DNA of 18,568 bases from Micavibrio sp. UBA1664 (GCA_002320485.1 DCKW01000109.1:1-18568), one strand, 5' to 3'. Shown: positions 6,492-15,124, counted from the stretch's first letter. Program-made: numbers and translations. The notes: generated from the letters alone by a model not told the origin.

Positions 6492-7728
6492 AATGGAGAA
6501 GTTTTGATAGGGCTTCCTCGACTGTTAACGGCTTGCCGAACAGGTAACCCTGCCCCTCAATACATCCGATTTTTGTCAGGGCTTCAACATCTTCCTGTGT
6601 TTCAATTCCTTCCGCAATAACACCCAGATCAAAAGTTTTGGCCAAATTGACAATCGCCTCGACAATATCCATACCACGACTGTTATCGCGAGCACGCTTG
6701 GTAAAGCTTTTGTCAATTTTGATGCCGTCAATGGCAAATTTGTGCAGGTAACCCAGAGAGGAATACCCGACACCGAAGTCATCCAAAGCAATTGTCACGC
6801 CCAACTCTTTTAATCCTTCAAGGATTTTGGCGGCTTTGTCCGAATTGCCGATAAAGGCACTTTCGGTAATTTCCAGCTTGATGGATGCGGGGTTGACTGC
6901 AGCGGCCTTCAAAACATCGCTAATACCGGCGACCATTGAATCATCTTCAAAATTGACACCTGACAGATTGACACTGATGAAGGGCATGTTTTTACCCTGA
7001 ACCGCCTCGTACATTTTCGGAATGACGTCACAAGCCATTTCCAGCATTTTACGGTCAATCGCCTGAATAAGCCCCATTCTTTCAGCAACAGGAATAAATT
7101 CGTCCGGCATAATCAGGCCACGTTCGGGATGATGCCATCGTATGAGTGTTTCAAACCCTATAATTTTACGGTCTGCCAAAGATACAATCGGTTGCAGGTA
7201 CGGTTTGAAATGATTGTGGTCAAGGGCGCGACGAATTTCCTGCTCAAGGGCGAGTTCTTTTAAGGCGTCATTTTTCCGATCGGAGAAGTTACCGAGAGCT
7301 GCAATATTGGAGACACGATCATAATTATCCGACAAAAATTTATTGAAAGTGATGCCGGTTTGATCTTTTTCAATGCGGGCAAAACGATATCCCTCGATAA
7401 GACGGCTGAAAATCGACATGACAATTGGGTCCAATCCCTGCAAACGATCTTCCAAAACTGATGATGAAATGATGTATGTAATCATGTCTTCTTTTGCAAT
7501 GACAGACGCGGAACGCAAACCCGGTTCAATCAACGCCATTTCACCGAATAAATCGCCTTCTTTTAATATGGCGACACTTGTCGGGCTGTCTGTTTCATAA
7601 CCGCGAATTATTTCTACCGAGCCGGTTTCTATAATAAACGCATCATCGCGTAAGTCACCCTCTCTAAAAATGACCTCCCCAGCCTTGAATTTCTTGCGTT
7701 TGATGTGAGAATTATTATTTTTATCCAT
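6490..7728 (-). CDS. Cyclic-nucleotide-binding domain fused to EAL c-di-GMP phosphodiesterase
   Basis: This 412-residue cytosolic protein has two signalling modules. Residues about 10-110 form a CRP-type cyclic-nucleotide-binding domain, with GDLFGEMALIEPGLRSASV (58-76) as the phosphate-binding cassette; Gly62, Glu63 and Arg72 match the ligand contacts. A linker with a helical part (about 115-165) joins it to an EAL domain (about 166-410). The catalytic set looks complete: Glu193 (motif reads ETL rather than EAL), Asn254 in NLSG, Glu286 in LEITES, Asp316-Asp317 in LDDFG, Lys337 in IKID, Glu373 in AEGIET and Gln393 in GQGYLFG. It should hydrolyse c-di-GMP to pGpG, gated by binding of a cyclic nucleotide. 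There is no GGDEF domain, HTH or membrane segment. It lies 79 bases downstream of putA on the same strand, with no terminator seen between them. The ribosome binding site is weak. Confidence 0.92.
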   Translation of the reverse strand: MDKNNNSHIKRKKFKAGEVIFREGDLRDDAFIIETGSVEIIRGYETDSPTSVAILKEGDLFGEMALIEPGLRSASVIAKEDMITYIISSSVLEDRLQGLDPIVMSIFSRLIEGYRFARIEKDQTGITFNKFLSDNYDRVSNIAALGNFSDRKNDALKELALEQEIRRALDHNHFKPYLQPIVSLADRKIIGFETLIRWHHPERGLIMPDEFIPVAERMGLIQAIDRKMLEMACDVIPKMYEAVQGKNMPFISVNLSGVNFEDDSMVAGISDVLKAAAVNPASIKLEITESAFIGNSDKAAKILEGLKELGVTIALDDFGVGYSSLGYLHKFAIDGIKIDKSFTKRARDNSRGMDIVEAIVNLAKTFDLGVIAEGIETQEDVEALTKIGCIEGQGYLFGKPLTVEEALSKLLH

Positions 7729-7807
7729 TTTTACTTAACTATTCTTATTATTATTATCGTTTAAGTGTCCCAGAAAAGGGTTAATAATTTTATAAATATA
7801 TATGAAA

Positions 7808-10800
7808 TTACAGGTTCACAAGTGTCGCATTTCCGCCTGACGCGGTAATATTATTACTGACCGATTTTTCGGTTGCAAATGCATGAAGATAATAGGGCCC
7901 ACCCGCCTTTGGCCCCGTTCCTGAAAGGCCGCGGCCGCCAAAGGGCTGTACGCCAACGACCGCACCCGTCTGTCCGCGATTGATATAAATATTACCTGCA
8001 TTGATAAGTTTTGATAACCGTTCCTGCCTTGTATTGATACGACTATGCAGACCGAAGGTCAGGCCAAACCCTTTTGCATTTAATTTGGCGATTATATCTT
8101 CGAGTTGATATTCTTTGAATTTTATAATGTGCAAGATGGGGCCGAAAGCCTCATTTTCAAGATTATCGATATCGGCCAGTTCAATTAAAGTCGGTGTGAA
8201 AAACGTGCCGAAATCATCCAGACGCATATCATACGGGGCACGTGTCACCGTATAACCGGAATTTTGCATGGTTTGAAGATGATTTTTAAGGGAGGTCATC
8301 GCTTCTGAATCAATGATCGGCCCGACATCAGTGCATAAATGAACGGGATCGCCGACCACTAAATGATCCATTGCCCCTTTTATCATCGGAATGATTTCAT
8401 CGGCCACATCATCCTGAACACATAAAATACGCAAAGCGGAGCAACGTTGCCCCGCCGATCCGAAGGCCGAATGTAAAACGTCATCCGTAACCTGTTCGGG
8501 CAGGGATGTACTGTCAACAATCATTGCATTGATACCGCCGGTTTCTGCAATCAGGGGTAAAATAGCTCCGTCCTTATCAGCCAGAGCGCGCTGGATTATT
8601 TTTGCAACCTCTGTCGACCCTGTAAAGGCTACACCTGATATCGATTGATGCGCAATAATTTTGCCGCCTACCTTCCCTCCGCCATGGAGAAGGGCAATTG
8701 CATTTCGCGGAATGCCCGCTTTCAACATTAATTTAACGGCATAGGTTGCAATGGCCGGTGTTTGTTCGGCTGGTTTTGCAATAACACAATTGCCTGCCAC
8801 CAGTGCCGCCACAATTTGCCCTGTAAAAATGGCCAGTGGGAAATTCCATGGTGATATACACGCGAAAATGCCGCGGCCTTCCAACACTAATGAATTACGC
8901 TCACCTGTCGGGCCTTCCAATTCTTGCGGAACGAATTGCAAGCGGGCCTGCTGTGCGTAGTAACGGCAAAAATCAACCGCCTCGCGGATTTCGGCAATTG
9001 CATCGGGAATAGTTTTACCTGCTTCACGAATGAGTAATGCCATTATTTCATCGGTATTTTTTTCGTAAAGATATGCAATTTTTTCTAAAATAACCGCGCG
9101 CTGCTCTACAGGGGTTTGTGTCCAAGGCGCATAACCACGCTTTAAATGCGTATAAGCCTCATTAATATCTTTTACCGTGGCCTGATAGGCAAACCCGACT
9201 TCATCCTGAGTATTGGAAGGATTATGATTACTCCATGCCCGCCCGTTGCTGACAGGATTACCGTCAATGATACACGGGGCATGATAGTGTTGATCTGCGT
9301 AAATGGCGATGGCTTTGAAAAGCGGCGTTAAAGGTTTGACATCGGTCATATCCAGACCGCGTGAATTGCGTCTGTTAGAAAAAATGTTTTCCGGTAATGG
9401 GATCAGTGGATGTGCATGCGATTCCTCGTGCAATTTAACTTTTTGTAACGGATTTACGATTAGATTATCAATAGGGGTATTCCGATCGTATATTTTATTA
9501 ACGAAAGAAGAATTTGCACCGTTTTCCAATAAACGACGGACCAGATAAGCCAAAAGATATTTATGCGTTCCCACAGGGGCATAAATGCCGACAGGCAAAT
9601 CATATGTTAAAATCTGGTTATAGAGTTGCTCCCCCATACCGTGCAGTCTTTGAAACATAAAACCGGATTTGTCATCACCGGCCATATCAATGATGGCGGC
9701 AACCGTATGCGCATTATGGGTTCCGAACATAGGATAGAGTTTGTCCCTGTTTTTCAGCAATTTACATGCACATGCAAGGTATGAAAGGTCGGTATTCTCC
9801 TTGCGGGTGAAAACGGGATAATCACTATATCCTTCAATTTGAGAATGCTTGATCTCGCTATCCCAATACGCTCCTTTGACGAGCCGTACCGAAAATTTAC
9901 AATTATATTGTTCAGGCCATTTTAAAACCACATCCAATAGCGGCATGGCACGTTTATGATACGCCTGTACAGCCATTCCAAAACCGTCCCAATTTTTTAC
10001 AACAGGAGATTTTAAAACGGTTTCTATAATTTTGAGGGAAAGGGCAAGGCGATCGCATTCCTCCGCATCTACCGTCAGATTTATATTATATTCTGCGGCA
10101 AGGGTGCAAAGTTGCATGAGCCTGTCGCTTAAAATACTGATTGCATCTTCGCTTTGTGAAAATTCATACCGCGGATATAGCGCGCTTAATTTAACCGAAA
10201 TACCTGCACGATTAAAAAATGAAGTATTATCCTTTTTACGATGGCTTTTGTGGGTTCCGATATCGCGGATGGCGGCGGCATAGGATTGAAAATATAAATC
10301 CGCATCTTTGGACGTGCGGGCCCCTTCCCCCAACATGTCATAGTTGTGAACATAACCTTTGGTGATGCCCGGCTTTGCCTTGCGTAACGCTTCTTCAATA
10401 TCGCGGCCTAAAACGAAGGTGCGACCCATCAGCTGCATGGCTTCGGTGCAGGCTTTGCGGATAAGCGGCATACCCAATTTTCCCACCATTGAATCCATGG
10501 TTTTTTGAGATAGGGACAGACCCATACCTGACAGACGTGCGGTCAAATCTCCCGCTTGTGAAAACAAATGTGCCCAATCCCCTTCCGAAAGTTTATCCTG
10601 AATCAGTAAATCGGCGGTTACGTTATCTGGAATACGCAGTAAAGCTTCGGCTAATGTCATTAATGCCAGTCCTTCCTCTGATGTCAGATCATAAGACTGG
10701 ATCAAGGCATTAAAGCCTTTCAGATCACCCTTTCTTTTACGGATTGTTTCAATAAAAACATAGGCCTGTTGTTCGATGCGGGCATAATCAATCTTTTGGG

Positions 10801-10873
10801 AATCCATATAATCGATTAAATCGGAAACAACCGTGTTTTCGTCTTTAAATTTATAATCATAAAAATCCGGCAT
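7808..10873 (-). CDS. putA: Bifunctional proline dehydrogenase / L-glutamate gamma-semialdehyde dehydrogenase
   Basis: This 1021-residue enzyme oxidises proline to glutamate in two steps. Residues about 170-460 are the FAD-dependent proline dehydrogenase barrel: SVKLSAL (Lys228), TVDAEE (Asp269), VKGAYWDSEI (about 332-341) and IYAPVGTHKYLLAYLVRR with Tyr431, Arg446 and Arg447 as substrate contacts. Residues about 530-1005 are the NAD-dependent aldehyde dehydrogenase: SPWNFP (Asn677), FTGSTEVAK (about 750-758), Glu777 in AETGG and nucleophile Cys811 in GQRCSALR. The length fits the short PutA class. It lacks the ribbon-helix-helix DNA-binding domain of the enterobacterial form, so it should not act as its own repressor. 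The start begins an alpha-helical arm domain typical of PutA, but there is no good ribosome binding site and the ATG lies inside a perfect inverted repeat. No putP or put regulator lies in the window. Confidence 0.96.
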   Translation of the reverse strand: MPDFYDYKFKDENTVVSDLIDYMDSQKIDYARIEQQAYVFIETIRKRKGDLKGFNALIQSYDLTSEEGLALMTLAEALLRIPDNVTADLLIQDKLSEGDWAHLFSQAGDLTARLSGMGLSLSQKTMDSMVGKLGMPLIRKACTEAMQLMGRTFVLGRDIEEALRKAKPGITKGYVHNYDMLGEGARTSKDADLYFQSYAAAIRDIGTHKSHRKKDNTSFFNRAGISVKLSALYPRYEFSQSEDAISILSDRLMQLCTLAAEYNINLTVDAEECDRLALSLKIIETVLKSPVVKNWDGFGMAVQAYHKRAMPLLDVVLKWPEQYNCKFSVRLVKGAYWDSEIKHSQIEGYSDYPVFTRKENTDLSYLACACKLLKNRDKLYPMFGTHNAHTVAAIIDMAGDDKSGFMFQRLHGMGEQLYNQILTYDLPVGIYAPVGTHKYLLAYLVRRLLENGANSSFVNKIYDRNTPIDNLIVNPLQKVKLHEESHAHPLIPLPENIFSNRRNSRGLDMTDVKPLTPLFKAIAIYADQHYHAPCIIDGNPVSNGRAWSNHNPSNTQDEVGFAYQATVKDINEAYTHLKRGYAPWTQTPVEQRAVILEKIAYLYEKNTDEIMALLIREAGKTIPDAIAEIREAVDFCRYYAQQARLQFVPQELEGPTGERNSLVLEGRGIFACISPWNFPLAIFTGQIVAALVAGNCVIAKPAEQTPAIATYAVKLMLKAGIPRNAIALLHGGGKVGGKIIAHQSISGVAFTGSTEVAKIIQRALADKDGAILPLIAETGGINAMIVDSTSLPEQVTDDVLHSAFGSAGQRCSALRILCVQDDVADEIIPMIKGAMDHLVVGDPVHLCTDVGPIIDSEAMTSLKNHLQTMQNSGYTVTRAPYDMRLDDFGTFFTPTLIELADIDNLENEAFGPILHIIKFKEYQLEDIIAKLNAKGFGLTFGLHSRINTRQERLSKLINAGNIYINRGQTGAVVGVQPFGGRGLSGTGPKAGGPYYLHAFATEKSVSNNITASGGNATLVNL

Positions 10874-10896
10874 GATAATTTAGCATATCATGCCGG
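10867..10896. promoter_or_regulatory. putA: Perfect 11-bp inverted repeat spanning the putA start codon
   Basis: CCGGCATGATA (10867-10877), an eight-base loop, and TATCATGCCGG (10886-10896) form a perfect inverted repeat. The putA ATG (10871-10873) lies in one arm. In putA mRNA the start codon would be in the 3' arm of a hairpin, followed by ATTTTT. It could be an attenuator or terminator of the upstream small gene, a translation-blocking hairpin, or a regulator site. Confidence 0.55.
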
Positions 10897-10921
10897 CGAC
10901 GTTACAGTAATTGAAATTTTC

Positions 10922-11254
10922 TTAATGTTTTTCAGAGAGGTAAACCATACAATCAGCATCTGCCGCTATTACTGCAATATGTGTGTAATGCAGGCTTTTC
11001 CCGCCGCCGATAGCAAAATCATAATATAATCCCGCCGGATAATAATGTCCGTCAGTATTAGCCGTTATATCATTGCCACCGAAAGCCAAATAAATCGGGC
11101 CGGTTGAATAAACACTGACAATCTTTGTTTCATCGTGAAATGTAGTGGCATTCCGGGACATCGTTGCAGTAGCGGTCAATGCGTGCGCCCCATCCGGATG
11201 CAGGCGCAGTGCCTGTATCGGATTGTTATCATTATCGCGTGGAAGTGTGGTCAT
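10922..11254 (-). CDS. Hypothetical 110-residue beta-rich protein
   Basis: I do not recognise this protein with certainty. It has no signal peptide or membrane segment, and its alternating hydrophobic pattern (KIVSVYSTGPIYLAFGG, HYTHIAVIAADADCMVYLSE) predicts a small beta-sandwich. The layout, with a middle stretch STGPIYLAFGG, then HYYPAGLYYDF, then DCMVYLSEKH at the end, recalls small structural proteins sometimes seen in prophage structural regions, but no other phage gene is nearby. The start is well placed: AAAGGAAA lies about seven bases before the ATG. It starts 42 bases beyond the terminator of the dot operon and ends 48 bases before putA on the same strand. The space upstream is too short for an obvious full promoter, so it may depend on readthrough or a weak internal promoter. 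Confidence 0.6.
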   Translation of the reverse strand: MTTLPRDNDNNPIQALRLHPDGAHALTATATMSRNATTFHDETKIVSVYSTGPIYLAFGGNDITANTDGHYYPAGLYYDFAIGGGKSLHYTHIAVIAADADCMVYLSEKH

Positions 11255-11295
11255 AAAAACTTTTCCTTTCAGGATAAGTGGTGAGTGAGGACAAT

Positions 11296-11331
11296 AAAAA
11301 AACGCCTGCCGAATGGAAGGAACGGCAGGCG
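11296..11331 (-). terminator. Intrinsic terminator of the dotI-dotH-dotG-dotF operon
   Basis: CGCCTGCCG (11303-11311) and CGGCAGGCG (11323-11331) form a perfect 9-bp GC-rich stem with an 11-base loop. On the minus strand the stem is followed by seven T (plus-strand A run 11296-11302). It lies 57 bases after the last dot gene and marks the operon end. Confidence 0.92.
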
Positions 11332-11388
11332 CATTTATATGTGTTAAGAACTTAAATATGTTCTATTTTTGTTCTTTTGTCAATCTAT

Positions 11389-12684
11389 TTATTGTGTAAT
11401 CGATCCTTGTGTTCCTCGTACCACCCAACGACCGCTTTCAATTGCAATCGATGTGATACGTCCAAAGCCATTAACCGTCTCCCCGACCCGTACCGTACGA
11501 ACCGTGCCTAATTTGTTATCAGCGATATAAGCTTCATCAACGGAAGCCCCGCGCAAAGTCCACAAAGAGGGTGCCTGTGGTTGCGGCTTTTGGGCTGCTG
11601 GCTCTTCCATTGTTATTTTCGGTTTGGTGGAGGAAGTGCCAGAAGGTTTTGACTCCTGCTGCGGCGCAGGCTCCATTTTAACTTGTGGCTTTGCAGAATT
11701 ATTCTGCTCCAGTTTTTCAATTTTCTGTTCCAGACGACGGATAGCATTTTGTAGAGATTGCGTATCAGAAGTGGATTGTGATTGTTGAACAGGGCGGTTT
11801 TCCAATGCATCAATTCTGGAACTCATCATATTGATCATTGTGCCGATCTCGCCTGCCAAAGCTTCCATATTCGTGGAAATGTCATTCAGTCGTTGCGCCA
11901 TGGGGGCATTATTTTCCGAATCGGAAGAGGCATATCGCGAAGCCAGCGAAGGCTGCTGTGATGCATCGGTTGGCATTGCGGACATATCCTCCTGCGGATA
12001 GAGTGCATTATCTGGATTGTTATATGTGATATCGTCACCCATGGAATCGTCAGCCGGAACAACCTCATCTGAAGCAGAAGGCAGTTGTGGCAGTGTTTCG
12101 GCATTATATCCGTTGGTGTCCGTGTTATTCTCATTGAATAAATCATCCATATTGTCTGTGTAATTGGATGATGCGGTATCCTGTTGCTGTCTGAAACTGT
12201 CTGTCTCCAAGGCTCCGAAGTCATCTGTCGGCCCTTCGGCAGAAGACTGAACACGTTGCGTTAAATCAGCACTGTCCTGAAGGATATCCGGGTTGGATAG
12301 TAGCCCACCTGACTGCATATTTTGATTTGGTGTTGTATCGCTAACCGCGGCCTCCGCAATTTGTTTGTTTGTAGCGGCAGGCTCTTGAACGATTTGTTCA
12401 TTGGATTGCTGTTGAGGAGCGGGGACAGTCTCTGATTCTGATCCTAACAACCCGGGCAGGAAAAACATTCCTGCACCTACGGCAACAACTGCTGCCCCAC
12501 CCAGCAGGATTACATTCGAAAGACCCGATTTTTTTTGTGGGCGATCAGCGTAGTCGGGGTCAGTGGTGAAGTCGTCAGACAAATCCATGTCATTGTCGAT
12601 ATCAAGATCTTCTACAAATTCACCATTCTCATGATCTTCCAAACGTGGTTCGTCTAGGGGATTATTTTTCTTATGATCAGCCAT
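11389..12684 (-). CDS. DotF/IcmG-like (TraP-like) inner-membrane protein of the type IVB secretion system
   Basis: This 431-residue protein is the last gene of the dot operon. Residues 1-55 are acidic and cytoplasmic; a single membrane segment lies at about 57-79 (VILLGGAAVVAVGAGMFFLP). A long low-complexity periplasmic stretch rich in Gln, Asn, Asp, Ser and Thr follows (about 85-260). Next come a coiled coil (about 262-328, with heptads such as LQNAIRRLEQKIEKLEQ), a Pro/Gln-rich spacer, and a compact C-terminal beta domain (373-431: WTLRGAS, VRVGETVNGFGRITSI, GRWVVRG). The position after dotG, the topology, and the WTLRGAS...V-VG-...G-GRI...GRWVV ending match IcmG/DotF of Dot/Icm systems and TraP of IncI plasmids. 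It is longer than Legionella DotF, mainly in the linker. Its ATG overlaps the dotG stop by one base (TAATG), so translation is coupled. The role is inferred: cytoplasm-to-channel coupling within the core. Confidence 0.72.
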   Translation of the reverse strand: MADHKKNNPLDEPRLEDHENGEFVEDLDIDNDMDLSDDFTTDPDYADRPQKKSGLSNVILLGGAAVVAVGAGMFFLPGLLGSESETVPAPQQQSNEQIVQEPAATNKQIAEAAVSDTTPNQNMQSGGLLSNPDILQDSADLTQRVQSSAEGPTDDFGALETDSFRQQQDTASSNYTDNMDDLFNENNTDTNGYNAETLPQLPSASDEVVPADDSMGDDITYNNPDNALYPQEDMSAMPTDASQQPSLASRYASSDSENNAPMAQRLNDISTNMEALAGEIGTMINMMSSRIDALENRPVQQSQSTSDTQSLQNAIRRLEQKIEKLEQNNSAKPQVKMEPAPQQESKPSGTSSTKPKITMEEPAAQKPQPQAPSLWTLRGASVDEAYIADNKLGTVRTVRVGETVNGFGRITSIAIESGRWVVRGTQGSITQ

Positions 12685-14006
12685 TAGTTTTGTTCCTCGG
12701 TAACAGGTTCCAGAAAGAATACTCCGATAGGAGTGCCGCGCGCCAGTCTGACCAGGGCTTGTGTACTATCGCCCTCGTCTTCCATAAATTCGGCAATATC
12801 TTTAAATGCTGCTTCCGCTCCTCGCCCTAATTCCTGCTCAAAATCCAGAGCAGGTTGATCTTGAATAACAGTGTCGCGTACAATAATTGTTTGTGTTGAA
12901 TCTTGTGCAATCGCTGATCCTACACCTTGTAGGAATTTCGCCGCGGCAGGTAATAAGACGCGTCTAAAATATCGTTGATTAACTTCACTGGCGACGCCGG
13001 GTAAGGTAGTATTCGGATCAAGTGCGATTGCCGAAACACCCTGATTTAATCCGTCGATGACAATAGAGTTAAATCGCAAAACCAGTAAATCATTAACCAC
13101 GCTAAATGACCCGATCATGCGGGCGCCGGCCATGGGACCTGAAACCAACTGTACCAGGACTGGGCCGGGGACATCGCTATTAGCCTCGATCAATACTTGT
13201 GCATAGTTAATTGTACCGGCCGGAACAAGAATGGTTTCAATAACCACTTCGCCGTTTTCGCCGTCGACACCTAACTGGGTATCGGGAATACCGTCACCAT
13301 CCGTATCAACCATTTGTACGGCAGTACTGGATGGATTTTGTGGGTTTTGTGCCTCTGTCAGTTGATCCAGATATTCCTTGGAGCTGATCTGAATAACTTT
13401 TGCCGATGCGGGAGAATGCATAGACAAAATTCCTTCCACACTACCTGACATGGCGGTTGCCAGTTGTTGTACAGCCTCGGGATTTGGAGCGGGAACAGCG
13501 GGTTGCTGCTGTGTAAATACTTGCTCGGGCTCTAACAACACCGGTGTCTCATCGGTTGTTTGCTCTGTTGGTTCCGGTTGCCCTGCATTTTGACGGAATG
13601 TCGCGAGAGGATCAAACTCCTGATAAGGCGGGTTTTCTTCTGTTTCTGTAAGCAATTCCGTCTCTTCAGGATTGATCAACATCGGGATAGAGCTTCCGCC
13701 GGTTTGAACAGCATCATTTAAGCGCTGCTCATTGACAGTTTCAAGAACCTCTGCGTAATTTTGGGATATTTCACCACCCAAAGGTTCGCTTCGATCAAGA
13801 CCACCCCTTACAGTAGACTTCAACTCTTCATCATCGCCCCCGAAAATCATAATGGCGGCAATGACAGCAATAATGACTGCCACAACTGCAAAAATTTTCA
13901 ACAGAGAATTATTTTGCCAACCGTCTTTTAATGAGTTTCCAGACCCAAAATCATCAAAATTATTATCATCAAAATTGTCAAAATCGTCTTCTTTAAAATC
14001 GCTCAT
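12684..14006 (-). CDS. dotG: DotG/IcmE (TraO-like, VirB10-type) channel scaffold of the type IVB secretion system
   Basis: This 440-residue protein has an acidic Asp/Phe/Asn-rich cytoplasmic head (1-30), one membrane segment (about 34-56, LKIFAVVAVIIAVIAAIMIF), a low-complexity periplasmic linker (about 60-200) and a C-terminal VirB10/TrbI-like domain (about 255-365). Diagnostic sequence is VPAGTINYAQVLIEANSDVP, then GPVLVQLVSGPMAGARMIGS and LVLRFNSIVIDG. It should span the envelope and link the inner-membrane complex to the outer-membrane ring. At 440 residues it is less than half the roughly 1050 of Legionella DotG and lacks the long pentapeptide-like repeat region; it is close to IncI TraO in size. 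Residues 234-242 (DTDGDGIPD) form a calcium-loop-like motif just before the conserved domain, which is unusual. The gap to dotH is 14 bases; the stop overlaps the next ATG by one base. Confidence 0.9.
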   Translation of the reverse strand: MSDFKEDDFDNFDDNNFDDFGSGNSLKDGWQNNSLLKIFAVVAVIIAVIAAIMIFGGDDEELKSTVRGGLDRSEPLGGEISQNYAEVLETVNEQRLNDAVQTGGSSIPMLINPEETELLTETEENPPYQEFDPLATFRQNAGQPEPTEQTTDETPVLLEPEQVFTQQQPAVPAPNPEAVQQLATAMSGSVEGILSMHSPASAKVIQISSKEYLDQLTEAQNPQNPSSTAVQMVDTDGDGIPDTQLGVDGENGEVVIETILVPAGTINYAQVLIEANSDVPGPVLVQLVSGPMAGARMIGSFSVVNDLLVLRFNSIVIDGLNQGVSAIALDPNTTLPGVASEVNQRYFRRVLLPAAAKFLQGVGSAIAQDSTQTIIVRDTVIQDQPALDFEQELGRGAEAAFKDIAEFMEDEGDSTQALVRLARGTPIGVFFLEPVTEEQN

Positions 14007-14020
14007 AGTCTTAAAATATC

Positions 14021-15088
14021 CTAATTATAATCTACAGTGGCCCGAACCATTTTGCCTTTATCTGACAATAAGAGAACGGGGGATTGGCCAATTGCATACA
14101 CAGATGTCCCATCAGCCGATTTAATCGAACTCGACCAACCGGGTGACAATAATGTAAGCGGGGTGCGGACATAAATCTGTCCACTCACATCATATACCGT
14201 GGTGCGTTGGTCAACACCTTCAACATCCAGTTTGTCGGCTGTGGAAGGTGGAACGCCGTCCAGAATACGAATAATATCTTCATTCCCGGCCGTTGCGGAG
14301 ATATGACCATTATCAATCAAAGGCATTTCGGCATAAGGGCCGTATTCGGGTATTTGTGCATCAAAACGAACATCAACCTCGCCCAAATCGCTCCTTAAAC
14401 TAAAAATCACAGGCGTATTAAGCTCCAGTAATCTTACGGAAAGATTCCCGACTTCATGGGCTCTCATAGGGCTTATTCGCACAATGTTAGCACCTTCCTC
14501 AGGTTGCAATACTTCAAAATTACCGCCCCAACTCATATCCTGAATTGGCCACGGCTGTCCGGTCATATCAACAATATTCAATGTTGTAACATAATTGGGG
14601 GACAATTGTATAACGGGTGGTGTCGATCCCGGATCAAGGGGAACGGTCTCTAAGGTAATGGCTGTTTGCGGCGCACCGCCGATCCGGCTTTCCCTCGCTT
14701 CCCTGACATCTTTATAAACATCAAGAATTTCACGGATTTCTTCCGGTTTTAAAGGAAACGCGCCGTTGAGCATGGCCTCGAAAGCCGCTTCACGTGCTTT
14801 TTGCTCGGCTTCTGCCTGCTGTTCTTCCATACTCATGCTGCTATCGAAATTATAATCCTGTAGGGCCTGATCAACCTGCGCCTGACTTAATCCCTGCTCC
14901 TGCATTCCACCGACTGTGGGGGAAGGAACAGCATTTGAGCGTGATGTCGCCTGTTGTTGCGGAACGGTTTGCCCCTCATTGTCCTGAGGTTGAAAACTAT
15001 CCAGCGGATTTGGCATCTGAGCCGAAGCGACGTGAGGCGCAATCCCTATACATACTGATAATAATAACGCTTGAAACCCTTTATTCAT
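14021..15088 (-). CDS. dotH: DotH/IcmK (TraN-like) outer-membrane component of the type IVB secretion system
   Basis: This 355-residue exported protein has a signal peptide (about 1-23, hydrophobic core LLLSVCIGIAPHVASA, cleavage before QMPNP). A Gln-rich mature N-terminus with a helical part (about 66-135) follows. The conserved IcmK/DotH domain (about 155-255) has the family's typical sequence: PPVIQLSPNYVTTLNIVD, then GQPWPI, then NIVRISPM and LNTPVIFSLRSDLGEVDVRFDAQIP. A final domain (about 256-355) probably forms the outer-membrane ring part. In Dot/Icm systems DotH is brought to the outer membrane by the lipoproteins DotC and DotD and contacts DotG; neither lipoprotein is visible here, so they should be encoded elsewhere. 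A modest AGGAT precedes the ATG. It sits between dotI (36-base gap) and dotG (14-base gap), the standard order. Confidence 0.93.
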   Translation of the reverse strand: MNKGFQALLLSVCIGIAPHVASAQMPNPLDSFQPQDNEGQTVPQQQATSRSNAVPSPTVGGMQEQGLSQAQVDQALQDYNFDSSMSMEEQQAEAEQKAREAAFEAMLNGAFPLKPEEIREILDVYKDVREARESRIGGAPQTAITLETVPLDPGSTPPVIQLSPNYVTTLNIVDMTGQPWPIQDMSWGGNFEVLQPEEGANIVRISPMRAHEVGNLSVRLLELNTPVIFSLRSDLGEVDVRFDAQIPEYGPYAEMPLIDNGHISATAGNEDIIRILDGVPPSTADKLDVEGVDQRTTVYDVSGQIYVRTPLTLLSPGWSSSIKSADGTSVYAIGQSPVLLLSDKGKMVRATVDYN

Positions 15089-15124
15089 GTATCCTAGTCC
15101 AAATTTTAATTTATACTTGTTTTA

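Noticed and set aside
11886..12254. Minus-strand 122-residue frame within the DotF-like gene
   Set aside because: Frame-shifted shadow of the low-complexity linker; no start signal and unnatural composition.
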